DNA of 64,000 bases, from assembly GCA_963834305.1 (NCBI GenBank), contig CAWIAX010000002.1, positions 2,046,001 to 2,110,000 on the forward strand, given 5' to 3'. Shown here one piece after another: positions 41,594 through 50,525 of this stretch (position 1 is its first letter; every line of letters starts with the position of its first letter). Under the pieces are notes generated by a model, which searched no databases, was not told where the DNA came from, and saw nothing but the letters and a program-made list of their open reading frames with translations. The DNA is from JACCXG01 sp963834305. Its GTDB lineage: Bacteria; Acidobacteriota; Vicinamibacteria; Vicinamibacterales; 2-12-FULL-66-21. Made by a program: the position numbers and the translations under genes.

Positions 41594-42786
41594 GCGCGCT
41601 GCTCACCGTCCCGACCCGCCGCCTGCACCCGACGGTCCTGCTGATGGCGTCCGCCCACTTCGTGGTGGACGGCTACGGCAACATCTTCGCGCCGCTGCTG
41701 CCGCTGCTCATTCCGCGGCTCGGCCTCTCGCTCGCCGCCGCCGGCACGCTGACGATGCTCTTCCAGCTGGCGGCGTCGGTGTCGCAGGTCGGCTTCGGAC
41801 ATCTTGCCGACCGGTGGCGGCCGCGGGTGCTGCTGATGACCGGACCGGTCGTCGCGGTCGCCGTGCTGAGCTTCATCGGCAGCGCGACCTCGTTCCCGAT
41901 GCTGGCCGCGATCCTGATCGATCGGCGGCCTCGGCGGCGCCGCCTTCCATCCGCCGGCCGCGGCGCTGGCCTACCGCCTCGGCGGCGCGCGCCCGGGCCT
42001 GGCGATGTCGGTGCACATCACCGGCGGCTCGCTCGGCTTCTCGATGGGACCGCTGCTCTTCGCGCCGTTCGCGCAGCGCTTCGGCCTCGAGTGGACGCCG
42101 CTGCTGGCGATGCCCGGTCTGGCCGTCGTGGCGCTGCTGCTGGCGCGGGTGCCACCGGTGGTCTTTCCACCATCCCGATCGGCAGGGCCTCCGTGCACTC
42201 CGGCCGTACGCGCGGCCGCTCGCGCTGCTCTACTCGATCGTCGTGCTGCGGACGCTGACGTCGATCGCGTTCGCGACGTTCGTGCCCGTCATGCTGACGC
42301 GGCGGGGCTACTCGCTGGCCTACTCCGGCACGGCGGTGGCCGCCTACCTCTTCGCCAGCGGCATCGGCGGATTCTTCGGCGGCCCGGCGGCCGACCGGTT
42401 CGGCCCCCGCCGGGTGATTGCGCTGTCGCTCGTGCTGGCCGTCCCGTTCCTCTTGGCCGCCTCGCTCGTCGGCGGCTGGAGCTTCATCGCCCTGGTGGCG
42501 ATCGGCGGGTTCTTCCTGCAGTCGACGCTGCCGGTGAACGTCACCTTCGGCCAGGCGCTGGCCCCGGTCAGCGCGGCGACGGTGTCGTCGCTGATGATGG
42601 GCTTCGCGTGGGGCACGGGAGGCCTGAGCGTGCCGTTCGTGGGGATGGTCGCCGATCGCATCGGTATCGAGGCGACCCTCAGGTGGCTGTCGTTCATGCC
42701 GCTGGCGGCCGCGGCGCTGGCGCTGCCGCTCCCGGCCCGCGCCCCGGCCGTGCGGCGCGACCCCGGCACCGGCGGATCCGCTCTGA
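41590..42786 (+). CDS. MFS transporter, fosmidomycin-resistance (Fsr)-like
   Basis: A 12-helix major facilitator of about 395 aa. Motifs: LMASAHFVVDGYGNIFAPLL, GFGHLADRWRPRVLLMTGPV (the MFS A-motif, with D-R-W-R-P-R), GARPGLAMSVHITGGSLGFS, and GPAADRFGPRRVIALSLVLA, a second A-motif, beginning the C-terminal half. The Fsr-like subfamily exports drugs or sugar phosphates. Frame shifts lie near 41925 and 42178. As written the frame runs into the rhomboid gene; a one-base change near the end would expose the TGA at 42784-42786, which I take as the true stop. Confidence 0.8.
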
Positions 42787-42803
42787 CCGGCCGGCGTGGT
42801 ACG

Positions 42804-43567
42804 ATGAGCTTCGTCGTCCGCAGGCTGATGTCGCGCTACGCTCGCCGCCCCTCCACGCTCGGTTATTCCTTCGGGCCAGGACCGATGACTCCTGCCGTGA
42901 AGTGGCTGATCATCGCCAACGTGGCGATGTTCCTGGTCTCCACGGCCTACCGCCCGATCATCGAGTTCCTCGGCCTCATTCCCGAGCGCGTGTTCGAGCG
43001 GTCTCTGGATCTGGCAGGTCGGGACCTACGTCTTCCTGCACGGCGGGCCGATCCACCTGCTCTTCAACATGCTGGGCGTGTGGATGTTCGGGGTGGAGCT
43101 CGAGTACCGCGTGGGGCACGCGGCAGTTCCTCAAGTACTACGCGATCACCGGGATCGGCGCGGGCATCACTGTCCTCGTGGTCTCGCTGCTGCCGTTCGA
43201 CTCGACGGCCAGGACCTACCAGGCGGTGACCATCGGCGCGTCGGGGGCGCTCTTCGGGCTGCTGATGGCCTTCGCCTACTACTATCCGGATCGCCCGATC
43301 CTGATGTTCCTGCTGTTCCCCATCCCGGCCAAGTACTTCGTCATCATCGTCGGAGCCATGGCGTTCCTGTCGGCGCCCAACAGCCAGGTTTCGGACTCCG
43401 CGCATCTCGGCGGCCTGATCTTCGGCTACCTCTACCTGCGCGGCGGACGAGGCGGCATGAGCGCCGAGATCAAGTATCGCTACCTGAAGTGGAAGATGAA
43501 CCGGCTGCGCCGGAAGTTCGACGTCTATTCGGGCGGCCGCTCCGACTGGGACCGGCACGTCCACTGA
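42804..43567 (+). CDS. Rhomboid intramembrane serine protease (frameshifts)
   Basis: A six-helix rhomboid of about 254 aa. Visible motifs: FLHGGPIHLLFNMLGVWMFG with the H-x-x-x-N-like loop, catalytic Ser in VTIGASGALFGLLMAF (GASG), and catalytic His in SDSAHLGGLIFGYLYLRGG. An extended basic cytoplasmic tail (KYRYLKWKMNRLRRKFDVYS) follows. Indels near 43012 and 43120 break the frame. ATG at 42804 leaves a ~38-residue N-terminal leader before helix 1; the ATG at 42885 (TPAVKWLIIANVAMF) is an alternative. It cleaves membrane substrates; target unknown. Confidence 0.85.
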
Positions 43568-43589
43568 GCGGTGCCGTCCGGTCGCCCCG

Positions 43590-43976
43590 TCAGGCGGAAG
43601 GCTCGGGCAGCGGCGCGTCCTGGAAGTAGGTATCGGTATGGTCCAGCCAGTCCTGCCGGATCGGGCTGAAGAGGTCGAGCTCGAAGGTGTCGTCGAGCGC
43701 TTCCGCCTGATGCTTGACCCACGACGGGATGTGCAGGACCTCCCCTTCGCGGACCGTAATCTCCTCGCCGTTGATCAGGAACTTGAGCGCCCCCTGGAGC
43801 ACGTAGGTCATCTGCTCGCTCTCGTGCGCGTGCATCGGGACGAGCGCCCCCTTCTTCAGATAGACCTGGGCCAGCATCTCCCGTTCCCCCGTCACGATCT
43901 TGCGGGAGATCATCTCGGTGACTTTTTCGAGCGCAATTTCGTCCCAACGGTGGAGCCGAACGGCGGCGGTGCTCAC
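43590..43976 (-). CDS. Cupin-domain protein
   Basis: A single-domain cupin of about 128 aa. Motif 1 is spread over VPMHAHESEQMTYVLQGALK (H-x-H-x4-E pattern for the metal) and motif 2 over VREGEVLHIPSWVKHQAEAL. Small cupins of this type are often sugar isomerases, dioxygenases or sensors; nothing specific is visible. GTG at 43976 has AAAGGA 6 nt upstream, better than the upstream extension. It is divergent from the E1 dehydrogenase gene. Confidence 0.85.
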   Translation of the reverse strand: MSTAAVRLHRWDEIALEKVTEMISRKIVTGEREMLAQVYLKKGALVPMHAHESEQMTYVLQGALKFLINGEEITVREGEVLHIPSWVKHQAEALDDTFELDLFSPIRQDWLDHTDTYFQDAPLPEPSA

Positions 43977-44043
43977 GGCGGTCCTTTCGCGCGAACGGTG
44001 ATTCGGCCGCCCGGATCCGGTCCCGGGAGGGGTCTGCAAAGAC

Positions 44044-44049
44044 TATAAT
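44044..44049 (+). promoter_or_regulatory. Possible -10 box (TATAAT)
   Basis: A perfect TATAAT stands in the 187-bp divergent region between the cupin and E1 dehydrogenase genes, 115 nt before the latter's ATG. No good -35 is seen at 16-18 nt. A strong ribosome site (GGAGGACAGGAAGG) follows at about 44145. Confidence 0.4.
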
Positions 44050-44163
44050 CGACTGGCCTTGACCGGGCAGTCGGGGGCGTGTTTCCCGGGCGCCGCCGGG
44101 CCGGCTCGCGGACCAACGGGGCGGCAGCGGGCGATGTCCGGAGGACAGGAAGGAACCTTCCGC

Positions 44164-46295
44164 GCATGAGAGGGACGGCCGTCAGCAACGGCAGGAGCAC
44201 CAGGACGGCGGGACTGTCGCGGGACGAGCTGCTGCGTGCGTACCGCCTGATGGTGCTGTCGAGGAAGATCGACGACAAGGAGATCCAGCTCAAGAACCAG
44301 AGCCTGATCTTCTTCCAGATCAGCGGCGCCGGGCATGAGGCCGTCCTGGTCGCGGCTGGCCTCTCCTTCCGCCCCGGCCACGACTGGTTCCTGCCCTACT
44401 ACCGCGACCGCGCCCTCTGCCTCGCACTCGGCGTGACCGCGCACGAGATGCTCCTCAGCGCGGTCGGCTCCAAGGACGATCCAAGCTCTGGCGGGCGGCA
44501 GATGCCGTCGCACTGGGGCGACAAGGCCCTCCACATCGTCTCCGGCTCCAGCCCCACCGGCACCCAGTGCCTCCATGCCATCGGCGCCGCCGAAGCCGGG
44601 CGCTATTACCAGAAGATCGAGGATATCGAGGGGCGAGAAGAGCTCTTCCAAGACGACGAGGTGATGTATCTCTCGGTGGGGGAAGGCACCACCAGCGAGG
44701 GAGAGTTCTGGGAGTCGCTGAACGCCGCCTGCCTCGAACGCCTGCCCGTCGTCTATCTGATCGAAGACAACGGCTATGCGATCTCGGTCCCGGTCGAAGT
44801 GCAGACTGCCGGCGGCGACATCTCCAGGCTGGTGGCGTCGTTCCCCGGCCTGTTCGTGCAGCGCATCGACGGGACGGACTTCGTCGAGAGCTACCGGGCC
44901 ATGCAGGAGGCCGTCGCCTACGCGCGCGCCCGCAAGGGCCCCGCGTTCGTCCACGCCACGGTCACCCGGCCGTACTCCCACTCGCTGTCGGACGACGAGC
45001 GGCTGTACAAGACGGCCGACGAGCGCACCGCCGAGTCGGAGCGGGATCCCATTGCCCGGATGGCGCAGCTGCTCACGAGCGAAGGCCTGACCAGCGCCGC
45101 CGAACTCGACGCCATCGTCAAGGACGTCGAACGGGAAGTGAACGACGCGGCCGACCGTGCCATCGCGGCCGAGAAGCCGTCCAAGGACTCGGTCGGGCTC
45201 TACGTCTATTCCCCCACCGTCGACCCGGCCTCCGACGAGTTCGCCTCGTCCGCGGCGCCCGCGCCCGACAGCAAGCCGGAAACGATGGTCGCCGCCATCA
45301 ACCGGACCTTGAAGGACGAGATGGCGCGCAACCCGCGGATCATCGTCTTTGGCGAGGATGTCGCCGACTGCAGCCGCGAGGCATCCCTCAAATCCGTCTC
45401 GGGCAAGGGGGGCGTGTTCAAGGTCACGCACGGCCTGCAGCGGACGTTCGGCAGCGTCCGGGTCTTCAACTCGCCGCTGGCGGAGGCGGCGATCGTGGGC
45501 CGCGGCGTCGGCATGGCGGTGCGCGGGCTCAAGCCGGTCGTCGAGATCCAGTTCTTCGACTACATCTGGCCGGCGATGATGCAGATGCGCGACGAGATGT
45601 CGATGCTGCGCTACCGGTCGAACAACGCGTTCTCGTGCCCGATGGTCATCCGCGTGGCGACCGGCGGCTACCTCCGCGGTGGGGCGCCGTATCACAGCCA
45701 GTCCGGCGAGAGCATCTTCGCGCACTGCCCCGGCATCCGCATCGCGTTCCCGTCGAACGCACAAGACGCGGCGGGCCTGCTGCGCACGGCGATCCGCTGC
45801 GACGACCCGGTACTCTTCCTCGAGCACAAGCACCTCTACCGGCAGACCTACAACAAGGGGGAATACCCCGGCCCCGACTACACCATCCCGTTCGGCAAGG
45901 CCGCCGTCCGGCGCGACGGCGTCGACGTCGTCGTGCTGACGTGGGGCGCACTCGTCCAGCGCTCGCTGCTGGCGGCGCAGCAGGCGGAGAAGGACGGCAT
46001 CAGCGCGATGGTCGTGGACCTGCGGACGATCATGCCGTACGACTGGGACACCATCGCGCACGCGGTGGCCCGGACCAATCGCGTGGTGATTGCCCACGAG
46101 GATCAGCTCACGTGCGGCTTCGGCGCCGAACTGGCCGCGCGGGTGGCCGGTGACCTGTTCGAGCACCTCGACGCCCCGATCCGGCGGGTGGCGGCACTCG
46201 ACACGCCGGTGGCCTACCACCCGGACCTCGAGGAGGCCATCCTGCCGCAGGCCGCCGACGTGCTGAAGGCCATCCGCGAAACGGCCCGCTACTGA
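44164..46295 (+). CDS. Fused alpha-beta E1 component of a 2-oxoacid dehydrogenase
   Basis: A thiamine-diphosphate enzyme of 710 aa combining E1-alpha (about residues 20-350) and E1-beta (about 375-710) in one chain. The TPP motif starts VGEGTTSEGEFWESLNAACL, i.e. GEG rather than GDG, and ends EDNGYAISVPVE. The beta half shows IVFGEDVADCSREASL, LAEAAIVGRGVGMAVRGLKP and FSCPMVIRVATGG. Such fused E1s occur for pyruvate or branched-chain oxoacids. E2 and E3 genes are not in the window, so the substrate cannot be fixed. The gene is intact, with a strong ribosome site. Confidence 0.9.
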
Positions 46296-46303
46296 CGACC
46301 GCG

Positions 46304-47362
46304 ATGCGGGGGCTGACGCTGCTGGCGCCGGGGCTGTTCGTCCTCGCCGCCGGCCTGACCCTCACCGCTGCCCAGCGCGGCGCCCGGCAGGCGCCCCCCG
46401 CCCCCGGCCCGCAGATCGAGACGCTCACGCCCGTTGCGGCACTTCCGGCGCACCTCGCCGGGACGTTTCAGGACATCACCGCGTGCCACCAGACGGCTGA
46501 CGGCGAGTACTTCATCTTCGACCGGCGGTCGCATTCCGTCTACGTCGTCCCGGCGGGCGTCGACGCCGTGCGCAAACTGATCGAGATCGGGACGGAGCCC
46601 GGCCGCCTGCTCGACCCCACGGCGTTCGACCTGGCCGCCGACGGCACCTTCGCGGTGGCCGACGCGCCGCACCGCGCGGCGCCGCGCGTGCAGCGGTTCC
46701 TCACTTCCGGTTCGAGCCTGAACGGGTTCTACCTCGAAGGGCGCGCGGGCTCCCGGATCGTGCTGGGCAACCTCGTGCTGAGCGGCATCGCGGCGCTCGA
46801 ATACACCGGCACGGCCCTGTTCGTCAGCCAGCCGGAACGCGGCGCCCTCGTCAGCGAATACGGCGTGGATGGCACCGGCGTCCGATCGTTCGGGGCGCTG
46901 CGGCCGACGGGACAGGAAGGGACGCCCGACGTGCACCTGGCGCTGAACAGCGGCCTGGTCATCGCCAATCCGGCGGGGGGATTCTATTTCGTCTTCCTGG
47001 CCGGCGTTCCCGTGTTCAGGAAGTACGACGCCGCCGGCACGCTGCTGTTCGAGCGCCACGTCGAGGGGGCCGACCTGGACCCGTTCCTCCAGTCGCTGCC
47101 GACGACCTGGACGCGGCGGAAGACCGAGGAGGGGGAGATGCCTCTCGTGCTGCCGTCGGTGTACGCCGCCGGCGCCGATCGGCACGGCAACCTGTGGATC
47201 TCGCTGGCGGTCGGGTCGACCTACGTCTACGACCCTGCCGGCGATCGGCGGCGCATCGTCCGCTTCCGCGCGCCGGGAGGCCCGCTGCAGCCGACCGGGC
47301 TGTCGTTCCTGCGCGAGGGACGCGTGCTCGTCACGCCCGGCTGCTACGCCTTTCCCACCTGA
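46304..47362 (+). CDS. Secreted beta-propeller-like protein, function unknown
   Basis: A 352-aa protein with a signal peptide (LTLLAPGLFVLAAGLTLTAA). Repeated strand patterns follow: DGEYFIFDRRSHSVYVVPAG, DGTFAVADAPHRAAPRVQRF, LFVSQPERGALVSEYGVDG, HGNLWISLAVGSTYVYDPAG, as in NHL/6-bladed propellers. No catalytic motif is visible. It follows the E1 gene by 8 bp and converges with the lipid-kinase gene, overlapping its 3' end by 19 bp. Confidence 0.7.
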   Translation: MRGLTLLAPGLFVLAAGLTLTAAQRGARQAPPAPGPQIETLTPVAALPAHLAGTFQDITACHQTADGEYFIFDRRSHSVYVVPAGVDAVRKLIEIGTEPGRLLDPTAFDLAADGTFAVADAPHRAAPRVQRFLTSGSSLNGFYLEGRAGSRIVLGNLVLSGIAALEYTGTALFVSQPERGALVSEYGVDGTGVRSFGALRPTGQEGTPDVHLALNSGLVIANPAGGFYFVFLAGVPVFRKYDAAGTLLFERHVEGADLDPFLQSLPTTWTRRKTEEGEMPLVLPSVYAAGADRHGNLWISLAVGSTYVYDPAGDRRRIVRFRAPGGPLQPTGLSFLREGRVLVTPGCYAFPT

Positions 47363-48300
47363 TCCCGCGAGGCGGCGGCGCCGGTCGCGCTGAGCGCCAG
47401 CGGGTCGTCGCCGACGAAGAAGCGGGCGGCGTTCGGCAGCACGCGATATTCGCACTGCCGCCCCGAGAAGACCTCGCCGTCGGTGTTGACGTTGACCTCG
47501 CGATCGAGCTCGATCCGGATGGCTTCAGCCTGCACGTACTGGACGCGGGGATCGTTCACGTGGTCGCCGTCGGCCACTTTCCGGGCCAGCGCGACGAACT
47601 CGAGCGCGCTCATCGACTCGATCAGGCAGAGATCGAGCAGCCCGTCGTCCACGATCGCATTGGGCGCGATCAGCCGGCCGCCGCCGATCAGCCGGGAGTT
47701 GCAGACGGCGAAGGCGTAGACGCCGGTGGAGAACCGGCGCGAGCCGGGCTCGAGGGTGATGCTGGCCTGCACCGGGTCGAAGTCCATGAGCGCCTGCGCG
47801 CCGCCGATGAGATACGCCAGGCGGCCGGCCACGGTCTTGAGCTGCGGGGTGACGGCAACCGACACCTCGCCGATGAACCCGCCGCCGGAAGTGTTGACGA
47901 ACACCCGGCCGTTGACCTGGCCGAGATCGACGCGCACCTCGCGCCCCCGGAGCAGCACGTCGAGCGCCTCCTCGGTCTCGCGGGGGATGCCCAGGGCGGC
48001 GGCGAAGTCGTTGCCCGTGCCGAAGGGCACCACGCCGACGGCCACGCGATCGAGCACGCCGGCGGCGGCCAGCCCGTTCATGGTTTCGTTGAGCGTGCCG
48101 TCGCCGCCGGCGACGAACAGCGCGTCGCAGCCATCTTCCACGGCAACCACCGCGGCGCGCTCGGCGTCGCCGTCCCCCGCGGTCACCGACATTTCGACGT
48201 CGCGGTACTTCGCGCGCAGCCTGGTGTTGAGCAGCTCGAGGTATTCCGGCCCTTGCTCGCGGCCTGAGGACGGGTTGAGAATCACACGCGCACGGGTCAC
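47344..48300 (-). CDS. Diacylglycerol-kinase-family lipid kinase (YegS/DgkB-like)
   Basis: A 318-aa lipid kinase: RVILNPSSGREQGPEYLELL at the start, the nucleotide-binding VAGGDGTLNETMNGLAAAG, and VVPFGTGNDFAAALGIPRET, all canonical for the DAG kinase catalytic domain. The C-terminal beta-sandwich has the DGLLDLCLIES pattern. It phosphorylates diacylglycerol or a related lipid at the membrane. Its GTG start shares GTGA with the gvpK stop, so it is the translationally coupled last gene of the gas-vesicle operon, an unusual partner. Confidence 0.92.
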   Translation of the reverse strand: MTRARVILNPSSGREQGPEYLELLNTRLRAKYRDVEMSVTAGDGDAERAAVVAVEDGCDALFVAGGDGTLNETMNGLAAAGVLDRVAVGVVPFGTGNDFAAALGIPRETEEALDVLLRGREVRVDLGQVNGRVFVNTSGGGFIGEVSVAVTPQLKTVAGRLAYLIGGAQALMDFDPVQASITLEPGSRRFSTGVYAFAVCNSRLIGGGRLIAPNAIVDDGLLDLCLIESMSALEFVALARKVADGDHVNDPRVQYVQAEAIRIELDREVNVNTDGEVFSGRQCEYRVLPNAARFFVGDDPLALSATGAAASRDQVGKA

Positions 48301-48704
48301 ATCAATCTCCCTGCTGGTCCAAGATCGAGGTTCAAGTCCTCGGGGGCGAGGCCGAACTGCGTGCCGATGTCCCGCACCGTCTCCTCGAGACGCATCAGCG
48401 CCAGCCCGACCGCTTCTGTCTGGTCTGCCGTCAGCGTGCCGGCGTCCATGCGCCGGATCGCCTGCCGCTCAAGGAGCTGGCGGATGAACTCGACCAGGGT
48501 GAGGACGAGTTTTGCCACTGATCGGCGCACGTCTTCCGGATCCGCGTTCCAGCGCGCCGGCGCGGCTTGCGCCGCGAGCCGTTCGATCTCCGCGCGCATC
48601 GACTCCAGCTCACGCGCCTCGACAGGCACCTTCTTGCGGCTGGCTGCCGGGGGTTTGGCCCGGACACCCGCCTTTCGGGCCGCTTTCCGTTTCGCTGCTG
48701 CCAT
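48297..48704 (-). CDS. gvpK: Gas vesicle protein GvpK
   Basis: A 135-aa GvpK. The first ~45 residues are Lys/Arg/Ala-rich. The conserved domain then reads WNADPEDVRRSVAKLVLTLV, EFIRQLLERQAIRRMDAGTL and LGLALMRLEETVRDI, ending GLAPEDLNLDLGPAGRLM, the diagnostic GvpK tail. I chose ATG at 48704 because AGGGGG lies 6 nt upstream; an upstream open extension has no support. GvpK is an essential minor vesicle-assembly protein. The stop overlaps the lipid-kinase start. Confidence 0.95.
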   Translation of the reverse strand: MAAAKRKAARKAGVRAKPPAASRKKVPVEARELESMRAEIERLAAQAAPARWNADPEDVRRSVAKLVLTLVEFIRQLLERQAIRRMDAGTLTADQTEAVGLALMRLEETVRDIGTQFGLAPEDLNLDLGPAGRLM

Positions 48705-48742
48705 GTCGACCCCCTGTTGCACCCGAGCTGAGCGGCGATCGG

Positions 48743-49414
48743 CTAGAACAGGTCGGGTGCAAAGGCGAACGCCGGCCACGGTCCGGTGACCGCGGCGCGG
48801 AGAGGTGCCATCGACACGGCCAGTTCCGATTGCAAGACCGACGCCCGCTGGCGGTAGGCCTCCACCTGGCCGCTCGCGACCAGGTGAAACGCCGTTACCC
48901 TGAGTCCGCCCTCACCGGCCTCGACCCGCTCGGCCGCGGCGAGCGGGCCGAGCAGCCGGCGGATTGCCGCGACTTCGGGAGGCACGTGCCGGGCTCGTTC
49001 CCGCAGCGACTGCAGGAAGGCGGTACCGGTCGAGCGGTCATCAGGCGGACGCCGGTCGTCCGGAGGGCCAAAGATCCGGATGGTCATCTGCTGCCGTCCA
49101 CGGACGAGGTCCAGGGCTGCCGAGATGGCGGCCGCATGCTCGTCCACGGATGTCCGGAGACTCGATTCGTCCATCAGCGAGCCGAACCGGGCCGGCAGCA
49201 GGGCGTCCGATCGCTCCGCCAGACGAAGGACGACAGCGTGCTGTTCCTCGAGCGCGGTGGTGGTCGGCGGCCGGCGATCGCGTCGCCGTTCCACCACGGC
49301 GGCCACGCCACCGAAGGGAAGGACGCGCAGCGAATGGCCGAGCACGCGGAGCCGCGCGGGCAGGCCCTGATCAGCGAGGGCGTAGAGATACCACGAGGCG
49401 TCAGCCCGCTTCAT
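48743..49414 (-). CDS. Gas vesicle protein GvpF/GvpL family (copy 3)
   Basis: A 223-aa GvpF/L-family protein. It starts KRADASWYLYALADQG, matching the Y-x-Y-A/C-I/L entry of the family. It has the central region LRLAERSDALLPARFGSLMD and ends with the family signature TGPWPAFAFAPDLF. GvpF/L proteins bind GvpA monomers and help nucleation. It is shorter and more diverged than the other two copies. ATG at 49414 lies within the end of the upstream GvpA-family gene (overlap 14 bp), indicating coupling. Confidence 0.87.
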   Translation of the reverse strand: MKRADASWYLYALADQGLPARLRVLGHSLRVLPFGGVAAVVERRRDRRPPTTTALEEQHAVVLRLAERSDALLPARFGSLMDESSLRTSVDEHAAAISAALDLVRGRQQMTIRIFGPPDDRRPPDDRSTGTAFLQSLRERARHVPPEVAAIRRLLGPLAAAERVEAGEGGLRVTAFHLVASGQVEAYRQRASVLQSELAVSMAPLRAAVTGPWPAFAFAPDLF

Positions 49415-49700
49415 CGGCCGGGAGCACGCGATCGGCAGCGCACAACAGCGCCGACAGGCGGACGTAGACGAGGTCCACGTTGGCGAGGGCGAGAACGATC
49501 TCCGCGTTGAGCACCACACCCCGGTTCAGCAGGTTGTCGAGCACGTCGAGGAGCGAGGTGTCGGACTCGTCGATGATGCGGGCCGCCTGGCCGCGCGGCG
49601 GCTTCGCCGGCCGCGGCAAGAGGGCCGGCGGCGGCATCGTGCGGCGCCGCGGCGGACGGGCGGCAGGCACGCTGGTGAGGCGCGGGCGGCGGGCCTTCAC
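49401..49700 (-). CDS. GvpA-family protein, GvpJ/M/S type (copy 3)
   Basis: A 99-aa protein with a basic/proline-rich first 40 residues, then a GvpA-type core: DTSLLDVLDNLLNRGVVLNA, AEIVLALANVDLVYVRLSAL and LLCAADRVLPADEAG. The Leu-Asp-x-x-L-N-x-G-V-V pattern marks the GvpA fold, but the sequence is closer to the minor shell proteins (GvpJ/M/S) than to structural GvpA. The GTG at 49700 overlaps the stop of the GvpF/L gene upstream (GTGA). Confidence 0.85.
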   Translation of the reverse strand: MKARRPRLTSVPAARPPRRRTMPPPALLPRPAKPPRGQAARIIDESDTSLLDVLDNLLNRGVVLNAEIVLALANVDLVYVRLSALLCAADRVLPADEAG

Positions 49701-50461
49701 GTGGCGTCCTGGCCCGCGACGAAGTGATACGGCGGCCACGGTCCGGTCAGCGTCATCTGTCCGCCGGTGGCTGCCACCTCCCGGGCGAGACGCTCCGCCG
49801 CCGCGCGGAAGCGCGCGCGCCGGCGCGACGGGACGAGAAACGCGGCATCGAGGAGCGGCACGGCTCCGGCGGTGTCGCCGCTGCGCCGCCGCCGATCCCT
49901 GGCGATCCCGGACAGCGAGGCGAACGCCGAGTCGGCCGCTTCGGCGACCGCCGCCGCCGCGGCCGTCGACTCGTCGCGTGCCTGCTTGCGGGCCGCAAGA
50001 AAGGCCGCGCCCGACGAGGGACGCGCCGGCTGGCGCCGCGAGACCCGGCTGGCGCCGCGCAGGACGCGCACGCCCCACTCCTCGCAGCCGGCGATGTGCT
50101 GGCACACGCGCTCGAGTTCGCGCCGCCGCCGCCGCATCTCCTCCACTGCCCTTCCGGGTGTCGAGAACATCGTGAAGAGCTTCATGGGGATGACCGTCGT
50201 CCCGCGCGCTTTGGTGAAGTGCTCCACCAGCGCCTCGTGCGCAACCGCAATCCGGCCGACCCATTCGAAGTCGCGGAGGGACTCGTCCAGGGGCCCGGGG
50301 CCGTAAACGTCGAGCGGCACCGCCGCCGTGACCAGCCAGAGCGAGGGGGCGACGGGCTGCGCCTCCGGCGCTCCGGCGCCAGGCAAGCCTGCCGGCGCCG
50401 CCGTAAGCCGCGGCTTGCCCGCCCGCCGCACGATGCAATAGACGTAGGTGGCCGTAGACAT
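49697..50461 (-). CDS. Gas vesicle protein GvpF/GvpL family (copy 2)
   Basis: A 254-aa GvpF/L: TATYVYCIVRRAGKPRL at the start (Y-V-Y-C-I-V), LRDFEWVGRIAVAHEALVEH, the conserved TVIPMKLFTMFSTPGRAVEE, and the terminal TGPWPPYHFVAGQDA. Lengths and motif order fit the family. ATG at 50461 gives the exact family N-terminus. It lies 64 bp downstream of the tandem ATPase gene and is coupled to the following GvpA-family gene. Confidence 0.93.
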   Translation of the reverse strand: MSTATYVYCIVRRAGKPRLTAAPAGLPGAGAPEAQPVAPSLWLVTAAVPLDVYGPGPLDESLRDFEWVGRIAVAHEALVEHFTKARGTTVIPMKLFTMFSTPGRAVEEMRRRRRELERVCQHIAGCEEWGVRVLRGASRVSRRQPARPSSGAAFLAARKQARDESTAAAAAVAEAADSAFASLSGIARDRRRRSGDTAGAVPLLDAAFLVPSRRRARFRAAAERLAREVAATGGQMTLTGPWPPYHFVAGQDAT

Positions 50462-50525
50462 GTGGAAACGGATTCGCCGCCCGGACGCGCCGGACGTGCT
50501 CGGATGATATCGCAGCGCGCGGGGG

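Noticed and set aside
41590..43567. MFS-rhomboid fusion protein
   Set aside because: The two are in one open frame as written, but the MFS end has a TGA one frame away at 42784 and a fresh ATG follows at 42804. With so many indels around, separate genes are far likelier.
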